NCBI RefSeq assembly: GCF_018332715.1
Contig: NZ_BOQP01000042.1
Coordinates: 48,370 to 112,369 of the forward strand
Length of the DNA stretch: 64,000 bases
Direction of reading: 5' to 3'
Origin: Winogradskya consettensis
Lineage (GTDB): Bacteria; Actinomycetota; Actinomycetes; Mycobacteriales; Micromonosporaceae
Shown: positions 31,315 to 39,415 of the stretch, in pieces
Position numbering within the stretch: position 1 is the first letter of the stretch
Layout of the letters: each line of letters starts with the position of its first letter
The notes under the pieces: generated by a model
Told to the model about the DNA's origin: nothing
The model's input: only the letters and a program-made list of their open reading frames with translations
The model's database searches: none
Made by a program: the position numbers and the translations under genes

Positions 31315-34300
31315 ATGGCCAGCGCCCTGCCGGTTGGTGTGCAGCTCCGGGCGGCGTTCGAGCGGGGTGGCGAGATGGGCCGCCGGATGCTCGGGCTGGA
31401 CTGGGCGGCGACCCCGTTGGGGGTGCCCGCGTCCTGGCCGGCTGAGCTTGCCAATGCTGTGGCGCGGATGCTGGCGTCCAAGGCCCCGATCGTCATTTTC
31501 TGGGGACCTGAATACTGCGGGCTCTACAACGACGCGTACATCCCCGCGATGGGTAGTAAACATCCCGATCATCTCGGCCGTCCGGGCCGGGAGATGTGGT
31601 CGGAGGCGTGGAATGTGCTGCAGGCTCTGTTCGACGGAGTTGTGACGGCGGACGAGGCTTTCTGGGCCTCCGATCACCCGTTCATGCTGGAACGGCACGG
31701 TTTTCTCGAAGAGACCTATTTCGACGTCTCGTACGACCCGATCCGGCGTGCGGACGGCACCGTCGGCGGCGTTTTCTGCATTGTCAGCGACACCACGCAG
31801 CGGGTGCTCGGTGGCCGCCGGGTGCGGGCGCTCAGCCGGCTCGGGTCCGGGCTGGCGGATGCGCCCGATCAGGCCGCGCTCGGTGCGCGGGCCACCCGGA
31901 TTCTCGGGGAGAACGACGCGGATGTGCCGTTCGCGGCGCTCTATCTGGATGATCCCGGCGCCGGGGGACTGACGTTGTCCGGTGCCTACGGGGTGCCGCC
32001 TGCCGCGATCTGGCCACTGCGGGGTGCGGCGCTGCAGGCGGTGGAGACCGCGATCAAGACCGACAAGACCGGCACCGTACGCGTGAGCGACGCGGCACAT
32101 CCCCCGCCGGCGACCGCCGCTGACCAGGCACTCGTGCTCCCCGTCGGCATCGGCACCAGCAACATCGGCGCGCTGGTCGTCGGGGTGAGCCGCTTCCTGG
32201 CGATGGACGACGGCTACCAAGACTTCCTGCTGCTGGCCACGGCGCAGATCTCGCGGGTGGTGGCGAACCTGCGGGCGTACGAGCAGGAGCGCCGGCGTGC
32301 CGCGGAGCTGGCGGCGCTCGACGCTGCCAAGACCGGTTTCTTCTCGAACGTCAGTCACGAGTTCCGGACCCCGCTGACCTTGATCCTGGGTCCGCTGGAG
32401 GATCTGCTCGCGATGCCCGGCCTCGACGCCGGGCAGCGTGAGCGGCTGGAGCCGATGCGCCGCAACGGTCAGCGCCTGTTGAAGCTCGTCAACACCGTGC
32501 TGGATTTCTCCCGGCTCGAGTCCGGGCGGATGCGGGCCGCCTATCAGCCGACCGATCTGGCCGACTACACCGCGCGGCTGGCCAGCGCCTTCCGTGCCAC
32601 CGCCGAGCGGGCCGGGTTGACGCTCGACGTACGGTGCCCGCCGCTGTCGGCGCCCGTGCACGTCGACCGCGAGATGTGGGAGAAGATCGTCTTCAATCTC
32701 CTCTCGAACGCGGTGAAGTTTACCCGCTCCGGAGGGATCACGGTCCGGCTGAGCGAGCGGGACGGGTCCGCGTGGCTCGAGGTCGCGGACACCGGCGTCG
32801 GGGTGAGCGCGGGCGATCAGGCGTTGCTCTTCGACCGTTTCCACCGGGTCACCGGTGCCTGGTCCCGCAGTCATGAGGGTACGGGCATCGGCCTCGCCCT
32901 GGTCCGTGAGCTGGCCGAGCTGCATGCCGGCACGGCGTCCGCGCAGAGCGAGCCGGGGGTGGGCAGCACGTTCCGGGTCAGCGTCCCGCTCGGCGCGGCA
33001 CATCTGCCGGCCGATCGGATCGTCGAGCGGCCGGGCGCCGTCGCCCCCGACGATCATGGCCGGCTCTATGTCGAGGAGGCGCACTGGTGGTCGGGGGAGT
33101 CCGTTCCCGAGCCTCCGGCGCCGGCGGTCCCCGGTGCGGTGCAGGACGCGCGTCGCGGGCGGGTGCTCGTCGCCGACGACAACGCCGATCTGCGTGACCA
33201 CGTGGTGCGGCTGCTCCAGCCGTACTGGGACGTCACGGCGGTCAACGACGGGCGGGAGGCGCTCACGCTGGCCCGCGAGGAGCAGTTCGACCTGGTCCTG
33301 ACCGATGTCATGATGCCGCGGCTGGACGGGTTCGCGCTGATCAAGGCGTTGCGGGCCGATGAGCGTACGCGTGACCTCCCGATCCTCGTCCTCTCCGCCC
33401 GCGCGGGTGAGGAGTCCTCGGTCGAGGGCCTCGACGCCGGTGCCGACGACTACCTGGTCAAGCCGTTCTCGGCGCGGGACCTGACCGCGCGGGTCCGCGC
33501 CAACCTGGAGCTGGGGCTGCTCCGGCGCCAGATCATCAGCCGCCTGCGTGGCCTGGTCGACGCGGCCGCGGCGGTCAACACCGTCCGGACCACGGCCGAG
33601 GTGCTCGACGTCGCGGCACGGCACGTGCGGGCGATGACCTCCGCCGGCCGGGTCGTGGTGACCGCGCCGGGGGCCCGCGCCGAAGTGGACGGTGGCGCGC
33701 CCGACGCGGCCACGCCCGACACGGTGCTGGCGCTGCCCGACACCTCCGGTGCGACGCTCGGTGAGCTCAGCGTCTGGTCCGGCGAGGACGGACCGGCCGA
33801 ACCGGTGCTGCTCACCCAGCTGGCCCGGCTGATCGGGCTGCGGCTGGAGAACGCCCGGCTCTACGAGGCCGAGCACCGGATCGCCAGCACGCTGCAGCAC
33901 AGCCTCCTGCCGCAGTCGCTGCCGCGGGTCCCGGGCGCGATCGTGGCCAGTCGCTATCTGCCGGGCAGCACCGAGGCCGAGGTGGGCGGTGACTGGTACG
34001 ACGTCATCCTCGCGCCGGGCGATCAGCTGTTCCTGGTCATCGGGGATGTCGTGGGCAAGGGGGTGCAGGCCGCGGCGATGATGGGGCAGCTGCGCAATGC
34101 GCTCCGGGCGTACATCCTCGAGGGTTTCGACTGTGGTGAGGCCCTGAGCCGCCTCAACCGGCTGGTGGACAACCTGGGCCGGCGGCAGTTCGCCACGGTC
34201 GTCTGCGTGCGCTTCGATCCGCGTACGCAGGAATTGCACTACTCCTCCGCCGGGCACCCGTCACCGGTGGTCGCGACGCCGGGTGAGGAGGGGGTGTTTC

Positions 34301-34956
34301 TCTACACCGCCGCGCTCGGTCCGCCCATCGGAGCGCTGGGCAGCTCGCACTACCCGACCAGACAGGCCACGCTCGCGCCGGGGCAAAGACTGTTGCTCTA
34401 CACCGATGGCTTGGTGGAGGATCGGCGCCAAGGCATTGATACCGGACTCGCCGAGGTCCGTGCCGATCTCGCCAAGCCCGCCGACCATGTCGAGGATCTC
34501 TTGGACAACCTGCTGGCGAAGGCCGCCGCGCGCCCCCGCCGCGACGACATCGCGCTGCTGGCCGTGCAGGCCACCGAGCCGCGTGAGTTCGTGCTGCGGC
34601 TGCCCGCCGATCCGACCCGGCTCAGTGTGCTGCGCAAGCGGCTGGAGGATTTCCTCACCGCCAACGACGTGTCGGAGAACGACATCTTCGACCTGACGGT
34701 GGCGGTGTCGGAGGCGGCGGCGAACGCGATCGAGCACCCGATCGAGCCGGCCGAGCCGATGATCACGGTGGAGGTGTCTCTCGTCGACGACGCCGTGGTG
34801 GCGACGGTGCGTGACACCGGCAGCTGGCGACCGGCGACCGGGCCCGGCTTCCGCGGTCGTGGCCTGGCGTTGATCGGCGCGTTGTCGGAGCTTTCGGTGG
34901 TTCGTTCGGAGAGCGGCACCTCGGTGACGCTCAGACGGCCGGTCAACCGTTCGTGA
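31315..34956 (+). CDS. Hybrid histidine kinase - receiver - SpoIIE phosphatase - RsbW-like kinase fusion
   Basis: This 1213-residue cytoplasmic protein starts at ATG 31315 behind GGAGG. Domains in order are a PAS-like sensor (about 1-165), GAF (170-325), HisKA with His348 (SHEFRTPL), HATPase (450-560, VGVSAGDQALLFDRFHR), and a receiver with Asp664 (LTDVMMPRLDG). These are followed by a second GAF-like linker, PP2C/SpoIIE phosphatase with metal Asp893 (GGDWYDV) and GDVVGKG, and an RsbW-type anti-sigma kinase (about 1085-1213, AVSEAAANAIEHP). Phosphorelay, phosphatase and anti-sigma kinase are thus in one chain. A convergent STAS gene supplies the expected anti-anti-sigma partner. No TM helix is present. 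Confidence 0.92.
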   Translation: MASALPVGVQLRAAFERGGEMGRRMLGLDWAATPLGVPASWPAELANAVARMLASKAPIVIFWGPEYCGLYNDAYIPAMGSKHPDHLGRPGREMWSEAWNVLQALFDGVVTADEAFWASDHPFMLERHGFLEETYFDVSYDPIRRADGTVGGVFCIVSDTTQRVLGGRRVRALSRLGSGLADAPDQAALGARATRILGENDADVPFAALYLDDPGAGGLTLSGAYGVPPAAIWPLRGAALQAVETAIKTDKTGTVRVSDAAHPPPATAADQALVLPVGIGTSNIGALVVGVSRFLAMDDGYQDFLLLATAQISRVVANLRAYEQERRRAAELAALDAAKTGFFSNVSHEFRTPLTLILGPLEDLLAMPGLDAGQRERLEPMRRNGQRLLKLVNTVLDFSRLESGRMRAAYQPTDLADYTARLASAFRATAERAGLTLDVRCPPLSAPVHVDREMWEKIVFNLLSNAVKFTRSGGITVRLSERDGSAWLEVADTGVGVSAGDQALLFDRFHRVTGAWSRSHEGTGIGLALVRELAELHAGTASAQSEPGVGSTFRVSVPLGAAHLPADRIVERPGAVAPDDHGRLYVEEAHWWSGESVPEPPAPAVPGAVQDARRGRVLVADDNADLRDHVVRLLQPYWDVTAVNDGREALTLAREEQFDLVLTDVMMPRLDGFALIKALRADERTRDLPILVLSARAGEESSVEGLDAGADDYLVKPFSARDLTARVRANLELGLLRRQIISRLRGLVDAAAAVNTVRTTAEVLDVAARHVRAMTSAGRVVVTAPGARAEVDGGAPDAATPDTVLALPDTSGATLGELSVWSGEDGPAEPVLLTQLARLIGLRLENARLYEAEHRIASTLQHSLLPQSLPRVPGAIVASRYLPGSTEAEVGGDWYDVILAPGDQLFLVIGDVVGKGVQAAAMMGQLRNALRAYILEGFDCGEALSRLNRLVDNLGRRQFATVVCVRFDPRTQELHYSSAGHPSPVVATPGEEGVFLYTAALGPPIGALGSSHYPTRQATLAPGQRLLLYTDGLVEDRRQGIDTGLAEVRADLAKPADHVEDLLDNLLAKAAARPRRDDIALLAVQATEPREFVLRLPADPTRLSVLRKRLEDFLTANDVSENDIFDLTVAVSEAAANAIEHPIEPAEPMITVEVSLVDDAVVATVRDTGSWRPATGPGFRGRGLALIGALSELSVVRSESGTSVTLRRPVNRS

Positions 34957-35004
34957 GCATGGTCGCCCGGGCCGGGAGACCGGCCCGGTCAACCGTTCGT
35001 GAGC
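34939..35004. repeat. 20-bp direct repeat forming the 3' ends of two convergent genes
   Basis: CCGGTCAACCGTTCGTGAGC occurs at 34939-34958 and again at 34985-35004. The first copy holds the TGA of the sensor-kinase fusion. The second, read on the other strand, holds the last codons and TGA of the STAS gene. Confidence 0.9.
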
Positions 35005-35315
35005 CAGGGTTGATCGCTGAGGCCTGAGATGTCGAGCACACGATGGACCTGGGGTGAGGGCAGCACCCGCAGCGCGTCCGGGTAACGCTCCGCCAGCCGG
35101 ACCAGGGCGTGGATCGCGGCCGAGTCGAAGAACGTGACTCCACGCAGATCGAGGACCGCGGCGGTGGCATCCTGGCCGGTCACAGCCTCGACCATGGAGT
35201 GGGCCGTCGACATGTCGACCTCTCCGGTCACCACGGCGGTGACGAGGTCGCCGGCCACCGAGGTGGTGACCGAGAAGAAGTCTTGATCCACGCTGACACG
35301 ATTACACAGGGGCAT
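34989..35315 (-). CDS. STAS-domain anti-anti-sigma factor
   Basis: This 108-residue protein starts at ATG 35315 (MPLCNRVSVDQ). It has the STAS fold with the phosphorylatable Ser in GVTFFDSAAIHALVRL, and length equals a single STAS domain. Longer in-frame starts upstream would invade the map promoter. It is convergent with the fusion kinase whose C-terminus is RsbW-like, so the two likely form a partner-switching pair: unphosphorylated STAS binds the kinase domain, and the SpoIIE domain reactivates it. No sigma factor gene is in the window. Confidence 0.88.
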   Translation of the reverse strand: MPLCNRVSVDQDFFSVTTSVAGDLVTAVVTGEVDMSTAHSMVEAVTGQDATAAVLDLRGVTFFDSAAIHALVRLAERYPDALRVLPSPQVHRVLDISGLSDQPWLTNG

Positions 35316-35380
35316 CGGGGCGGCAACATCCGATACCGGACCCTCGGTGCCGCGCGTGGAGGCGGCGATAGTCTGGGGAC

Positions 35381-36238
35381 ATGACCGTTCGTGCCCCGCT
35401 GACCCCGGGAAAGCTCTCGCCATGGCGGGCGGTGCCGCCGCAGATCGCCCGTCCCGAGTATGTCGGCAAGAAGCGCCCGAAAGAGTGGCGCGGCTCGCAC
35501 GTGCAGACGGCGGAGACGATCGAGAAGATGCGGGTCGCCGGTCGGCTGGCGGCTCAGGCCACGCAGCTCGCGGGTGAGCACTGCAAGCCCGGTGTGACCA
35601 CCGACGAGATCGACCGGGTGGTGCACGAGTTCCTCGTCGATCACGGCGCCTATCCGTCGACGCTGGGTTACAAGGGTTTCCCCAAGTCGTCGTGCACCTC
35701 GCTCAACGAGGTCATCTGTCACGGCATCCCCGACACGACGGTGCTCGAGGACGGCGACATCATCAACGTCGACGTGACCGCGTTCAAGGACGGCGTGCAC
35801 GGCGACACCGACGCCACGTTCCTGGTTGGCGATGTCAGCGACGAGGCACGCCTGCTGGTGGAGCGCACCCACGAGGCGATGATGCGCGGCATCCGGGCCG
35901 TGGCTCCCGGCCGGCAGATCAACGCGATCGGCCGGGTCATCGAGGCCTACGCGCGCCGCTTCGGCTACGGCGTGGTCCGCGACTTCACCGGGCACGGCAT
36001 CGGGGAGACCTTCCACAGCGGCCTCTACATCCCGCACTACGACAACCCGCGGCTCGACGCGGTGATGGAGGTCGGCATGACCTTCACCATCGAGCCGATG
36101 ATCACCCTCGGGACCTACGAGTACGAGATGTGGGACGACGGCTGGACCGTGGTCACCAAGGACCGCCGGTGGACGGCCCAGTTCGAGCACACCCTCGTGG
36201 TCACCGAGGACGGGTTCGAGATCCTGACGCTGCCGTGA
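35381..36238 (+). CDS. map: Methionine aminopeptidase, type I with N-terminal extension
   Basis: This 285-residue enzyme removes the initiator Met from nascent proteins. The five metal ligands are visible in IINVDVT, HGDTDAT, GHGIGETFH, TIEPMI and AQFEHT. About 40 extra residues at the N-terminus (GKLSPWRAVPPQIARPEYVGKK) match the extended actinobacterial MapB-type form. The ATG at 35381 is divergent from the STAS gene. Its stop overlaps the GTG of the next gene (GTGA), so the two are co-translated. Confidence 0.96.
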   Translation: MTVRAPLTPGKLSPWRAVPPQIARPEYVGKKRPKEWRGSHVQTAETIEKMRVAGRLAAQATQLAGEHCKPGVTTDEIDRVVHEFLVDHGAYPSTLGYKGFPKSSCTSLNEVICHGIPDTTVLEDGDIINVDVTAFKDGVHGDTDATFLVGDVSDEARLLVERTHEAMMRGIRAVAPGRQINAIGRVIEAYARRFGYGVVRDFTGHGIGETFHSGLYIPHYDNPRLDAVMEVGMTFTIEPMITLGTYEYEMWDDGWTVVTKDRRWTAQFEHTLVVTEDGFEILTLP

Positions 36239-36927
36239 CGATCTCCGCCGTCGCGCCGCACCACCACGCGGATGTCTCGGGCGGCTGGCTGCGCGCTGCG
36301 ACGTTCGGGGCGATGGATGGCCTGGTCACCAACATCGCCCTGATCGCCGGGGTCGGCGGTGGCGGGGTCAGCCGGCCCACGCTGATCCTCACCGGCGTGG
36401 CCGGGCTGGTCGCGGGCGCCATCTCGATGGGGCTCGGCGAGTACACCAGCGTGCGCACCCAGAACGACCAGGTGGCGGCCGAGCTCGACAAGGAGCTGCA
36501 CGAGCTGCGGGTCAACCCGGAGGGTGAGGCCGCCGAGCTCGTCGAGATGTGGACCGCCCGCGGGCTCCCCGCTGACCTGGCCCGTCAGGTGGCGGACGTG
36601 CTCAAGGACAACCCGGAGCAGGCGCTGCGCGTGCATGCCCAGGAGGAGCTCGGCGTCGTCCCGGACGAGTTGCCGAGCCCGTGGACGGCGGCGTTCTCGT
36701 CGTTCGTCTGCTTCTCGATCGGTGCGGTGGTCCCGCTGCTCACCTATCTGCTCGGCTTCGACTCGCTGTGGCTGGCGCTGGCAGTCGGCGGGGCCGGGCT
36801 GTTCACCGCCGGGGTGCTCGTCGCGCGGTTCACCCGGCAGAACTGGTGGCGCAGCGGCTCACGGCAACTCCTGCTCGGCGCGGCCGCCGCGGCGGCGACG
36901 TACCTGATCGGGCTGCTGTTCAAATAG
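36235..36927 (+). CDS. VIT1/CCC1-family (iron/manganese transporter-like) membrane protein
   Basis: This 230-residue protein starts at GTG 36235 in a GTGA overlap with map. It has the family N-terminus (WLRAATFGAMDGLVTNIALIAGV and AGAISMGLGEYTSVRTQ), a cytoplasmic charged helix pair with a Glu-rich metal-binding region (QVAAELDKELHELR), and three C-terminal TM helices. VIT1/CCC1 proteins move Fe2+ or Mn2+. Coupling to map, a metal-dependent enzyme, may be functional or only positional. Confidence 0.9.
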   Translation: MTISAVAPHHHADVSGGWLRAATFGAMDGLVTNIALIAGVGGGGVSRPTLILTGVAGLVAGAISMGLGEYTSVRTQNDQVAAELDKELHELRVNPEGEAAELVEMWTARGLPADLARQVADVLKDNPEQALRVHAQEELGVVPDELPSPWTAAFSSFVCFSIGAVVPLLTYLLGFDSLWLALAVGGAGLFTAGVLVARFTRQNWWRSGSRQLLLGAAAAAATYLIGLLFK

Positions 36928-36958
36928 CGCACTGAGCGCGTCCGATCTGATCGGGTTG

Positions 36959-37669
36959 CTATTCGAACAGGGCGCTGAGCGGGCCGTCCACGGGCCTGCC
37001 CCGGGCCGCGAGCTCGTCCGCCTGTGCCCTGAGTGTCGCGCCGAGCTCGGTCATGTCCGCGCCGGCCAGCCCGCTGCGCCGGACAGCGTCGGCCTGGTTG
37101 CGGAAATGGGTGCGGCCGAGCAGACCCGCGACCATCGCGGTGTGCAGGCGCGCCTCGGCCATCAGCACCATCGCGGTGTCGGTCTCGTACCACTCGGCCA
37201 GTCGTTCGGCGCGGGCGTGCGCGGCCGACGCGACGCACCAGTTGCTCCGGGCGGGTGTGCTGAACTCGGCGGGCCGGGCCGACGCGAGCTTGGCCAGGTG
37301 CGCCTCGCGCAGGTCGGCGAACCAGCCCCGCGGGTCGTAGAGGTCACGGGTGGTCAGCCAGCTGTCCGCCTCGAGCGGCCAGCGCGGGGTGATCTCCGCG
37401 GCTCGCCGCAGCACCTCGTCCCCGGTGACGACGACCAGGTCGGCCAGGATCCCGTCGACCCGCCGCCGGGTGGCGCGCGGCCCGGCGCCCGCCCGGTAGG
37501 TCACGACGACGAGGTTGACGTCGCTGCTGGTGGTGTCGTCCCCGTGGGCCAGCGAGCCGTTGACCCCGACCGCCCGGACCTCGGCGGACCAGCGTTTGAG
37601 GATGACGTCGCGCAGCCGCACGGCCAGGTGCCAGCGAGGGTTGGCCAGATCGATCTCGTCCGGTGGCAT
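36959..37669 (-). CDS. Nucleotidyltransferase-like protein with altered catalytic motif
   Basis: This 236-residue protein has the pol-beta/kanamycin nucleotidyltransferase start GVNGSLAHGDDTTSSDVNLVVV. Expected is Gly-Ser ... Asp-x-Asp, but the second Asp is Asn (SDVN), so activity may be changed or lost. The C-terminal helical part (SNWCVASAAHARAERLAEW) resembles the helical domain of aminoglycoside nucleotidyltransferases. A role in antibiotic modification cannot be claimed. It is the distal gene of a minus-strand group with the DUF4439 and lipoprotein genes, only 2 bp from the former. Confidence 0.75.
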   Translation of the reverse strand: MPPDEIDLANPRWHLAVRLRDVILKRWSAEVRAVGVNGSLAHGDDTTSSDVNLVVVTYRAGAGPRATRRRVDGILADLVVVTGDEVLRRAAEITPRWPLEADSWLTTRDLYDPRGWFADLREAHLAKLASARPAEFSTPARSNWCVASAAHARAERLAEWYETDTAMVLMAEARLHTAMVAGLLGRTHFRNQADAVRRSGLAGADMTELGATLRAQADELAARGRPVDGPLSALFE

Positions 37670-37671
37670 GG

Positions 37672-38094
37672 TCAGGGTCTCCCCGGCCAGGCCAGGGTCG
37701 CCGGGCTGACCTTGCCGAGCCGCCGCCAGCGCGCCGCCCGGACCGCGGCATCGGTCAGCGCGCTCAACGCCGTCGCACGCTCACCGTCCTGCGTCACCGG
37801 GAGCACGGCCCGCCAGGCCTGCGCCACGCCGTCCTCGACCTGGATCGCAAGCTTGAGGGCGGTGTCACGGTCGGTGATCTCGAACGGCAGCTCGTACCCG
37901 GCGGGGGCGGGGGCGGTGCTCGCCTTCAGTGCGGCGAGGGTCAGGACCAGGGCGTCACGCCGGTCACGGTGGATCGCTTCGGACGACCGCGCCTCGGTCA
38001 GGTCACCCTTGGTGGTCAGTTTCACGCCCAATATTCCGTACGCGTAGATGGCCGCTTCTTCCGCCGCCAGCGCAGCCGCGATCTCGCCGCTCAT
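37672..38094 (-). CDS. DUF4439 ferritin-like domain protein
   Basis: This 140-residue helical protein starts at ATG 38094 (MSGEIAAALAAEEAAIYAYGILG). The early Glu-x-x-Ile-Tyr pattern and overall length fit DUF4439, a ferritin-like four-helix bundle of unknown function. It overlaps the lipoprotein gene by ATGA. The lipoprotein also has a helical domain of similar size and composition, so the two look like a membrane-anchored and a soluble member of the same family. Confidence 0.8.
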   Translation of the reverse strand: MSGEIAAALAAEEAAIYAYGILGVKLTTKGDLTEARSSEAIHRDRRDALVLTLAALKASTAPAPAGYELPFEITDRDTALKLAIQVEDGVAQAWRAVLPVTQDGERATALSALTDAAVRAARWRRLGKVSPATLAWPGRP

Positions 38095-38561
38095 CGCAGC
38101 GCCTCCGCATGGGCGGCCCGAGCCGCGGCGATCGATCCGACCAGCGCGGCACGCTCGCCCGGCGCGGCCTTGCAGGCCGCCGTAGCGGTCTTCAGCGCGG
38201 ACTGCTCGGCCTTGCGCAGCTCGGCGAGCGCGTCGGTGCCCGACTCGGTCGGCGGGCCCGACGCACCGCCCGACGGCAGCGTCGCACCGATGAGCTTTGC
38301 CAGCTCGGTCGCGTGAGCCCGGTGGTCCAGCGCCATCGGCGACAGGCGCGCGGCGAGATCGGGGGAGGCCACGACGGCTCGTTCGTAGGCGGCCGCCAGG
38401 GTGAGCGCCTCGTCCAGCACGGGCTGCAGCGCGTCCGGTGGCGGGGCCGGCTCGGGGTCGGAACCGAACAGCCCGCAGCCGGTGAGAGCGGCGAGACCGG
38501 CGCTGCCCGCGACCGCGCCGAGAACCTGACGTCTTCTCACGTGGCAATCCAACACCATCAC
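38091..38561 (-). CDS. Lipoprotein with helical DUF4439-like domain
   Basis: This 156-residue protein has an N-terminal RRRQVLGAVAGSAGLAALTGC: twin-arginine-like residues, a hydrophobic stretch and a lipobox ending at Cys (LTGC). It is therefore exported and lipid-anchored, possibly folded through Tat. The mature part is helical and Ala-rich. The start could be GTG 38561 or the GTG immediately before RRRQ (38540); the latter gives a tidier signal peptide. It heads a minus-strand group facing away from rimP, with about 190 bp between. Confidence 0.8.
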   Translation of the reverse strand: MMVLDCHVRRRQVLGAVAGSAGLAALTGCGLFGSDPEPAPPPDALQPVLDEALTLAAAYERAVVASPDLAARLSPMALDHRAHATELAKLIGATLPSGGASGPPTESGTDALAELRKAEQSALKTATAACKAAPGERAALVGSIAAARAAHAEALR

Positions 38562-38749
38562 GAGCGAACCGGGCTCGCTGACCTGCGCGTGGCGTCGATT
38601 CGGTGCGGCGCTAACCGGTCACCTGGCGTGGCGCGTTACGCTCTGCGTCAGCTGCCGGGGATTTGGCCCCGGTGGCGTGCCGGTGTTGCCGGTGATAGAC
38701 CGGCGGGCGGTTCACTACCCGCCGTACTCAAGCAGAAGGGTTGGGCCCG

Positions 38750-39415
38750 ATGACGCAGCGTGGTCGCGCCGGTGCCCGGCCGACGAATCGCCGCTCCGGT
38801 GGTGGGCGAGGCAATCAGGCCGCTCCCGAGACTCAGGCGCCCACGGCGCCACGGATCGATCTGGTGGCCGCCCGTGCGCGGGTCCGTGCCGTGATCGAGC
38901 CGGTCATCGCCACCGCGGGATACGACCTCGAAGAGGTCAATCTTTCGCGGGCGGGCCGCCGGCACGTGGTGCGGGTGCTCGTCGATGCCGACGGGGGCAT
39001 CAGCCTCGACGACGTCGCGGTGGTGTCCCGGGAGATCTCGAACGCGCTCGACGCGGCCGAGGAGGCCGGCGGCGAGGTGCTCGCCGGTGAATACCAGCTC
39101 GAGGTGGGATCGCCCGGTATCGACCGGCCGCTGACCCTGCCCCGGCACTGGCGGCGCAACGTGAGCCGCCTGGTCACGGTCACCGTGGCGGGCAAGTCGG
39201 TGACCGGCCGGGTCACCTCCGCCGACGACAACGGCATCGTGCTGGACGGCGACCGGCCGGTGGCGTTCGCGGACCTCGGTCCCGGCAAGGTGCAGATCGA
39301 GTTCAAACGACTCGACGAGGCCGTCTTCCCGGACGACGAGGACGACGAAGACGACGACGATCTTGAAGATGACGACGACGAAGATGACGAGAATGGGGAG
39401 GGCGAGGACAAGTGA
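38750..39415 (+). CDS. rimP: Ribosome maturation factor RimP
   Basis: This 221-residue 30S assembly factor starts at ATG 38750 with AGAAGGG upstream. The RimP core runs from about residue 37 (IEPVIATAGYDLEEVNLSRAG; VDADGGISLDDVAVVSREIS; LEVGSPGIDRPL). It has a basic, Gly/Arg-rich N-terminal arm and a very acidic C-terminal tail (DDEDDEDDDD and more) beyond the usual end. The stop overlaps the nusA GTG (GTGA), starting the classical rimP-nusA-infB operon. Confidence 0.96.
   Translation: MTQRGRAGARPTNRRSGGGRGNQAAPETQAPTAPRIDLVAARARVRAVIEPVIATAGYDLEEVNLSRAGRRHVVRVLVDADGGISLDDVAVVSREISNALDAAEEAGGEVLAGEYQLEVGSPGIDRPLTLPRHWRRNVSRLVTVTVAGKSVTGRVTSADDNGIVLDGDRPVAFADLGPGKVQIEFKRLDEAVFPDDEDDEDDDDLEDDDDEDDENGEGEDK

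Noticed and set aside
30670..34257. 1195-residue minus-strand open frame under the fusion kinase
   Set aside because: Only the last 192 codons (HD domain) are supported; the rest is antisense shadow, so the gene was cut to GTG 31248.
36959..37669. Aminoglycoside resistance gene
   Set aside because: Only the general nucleotidyltransferase motif is present and one catalytic Asp is missing.
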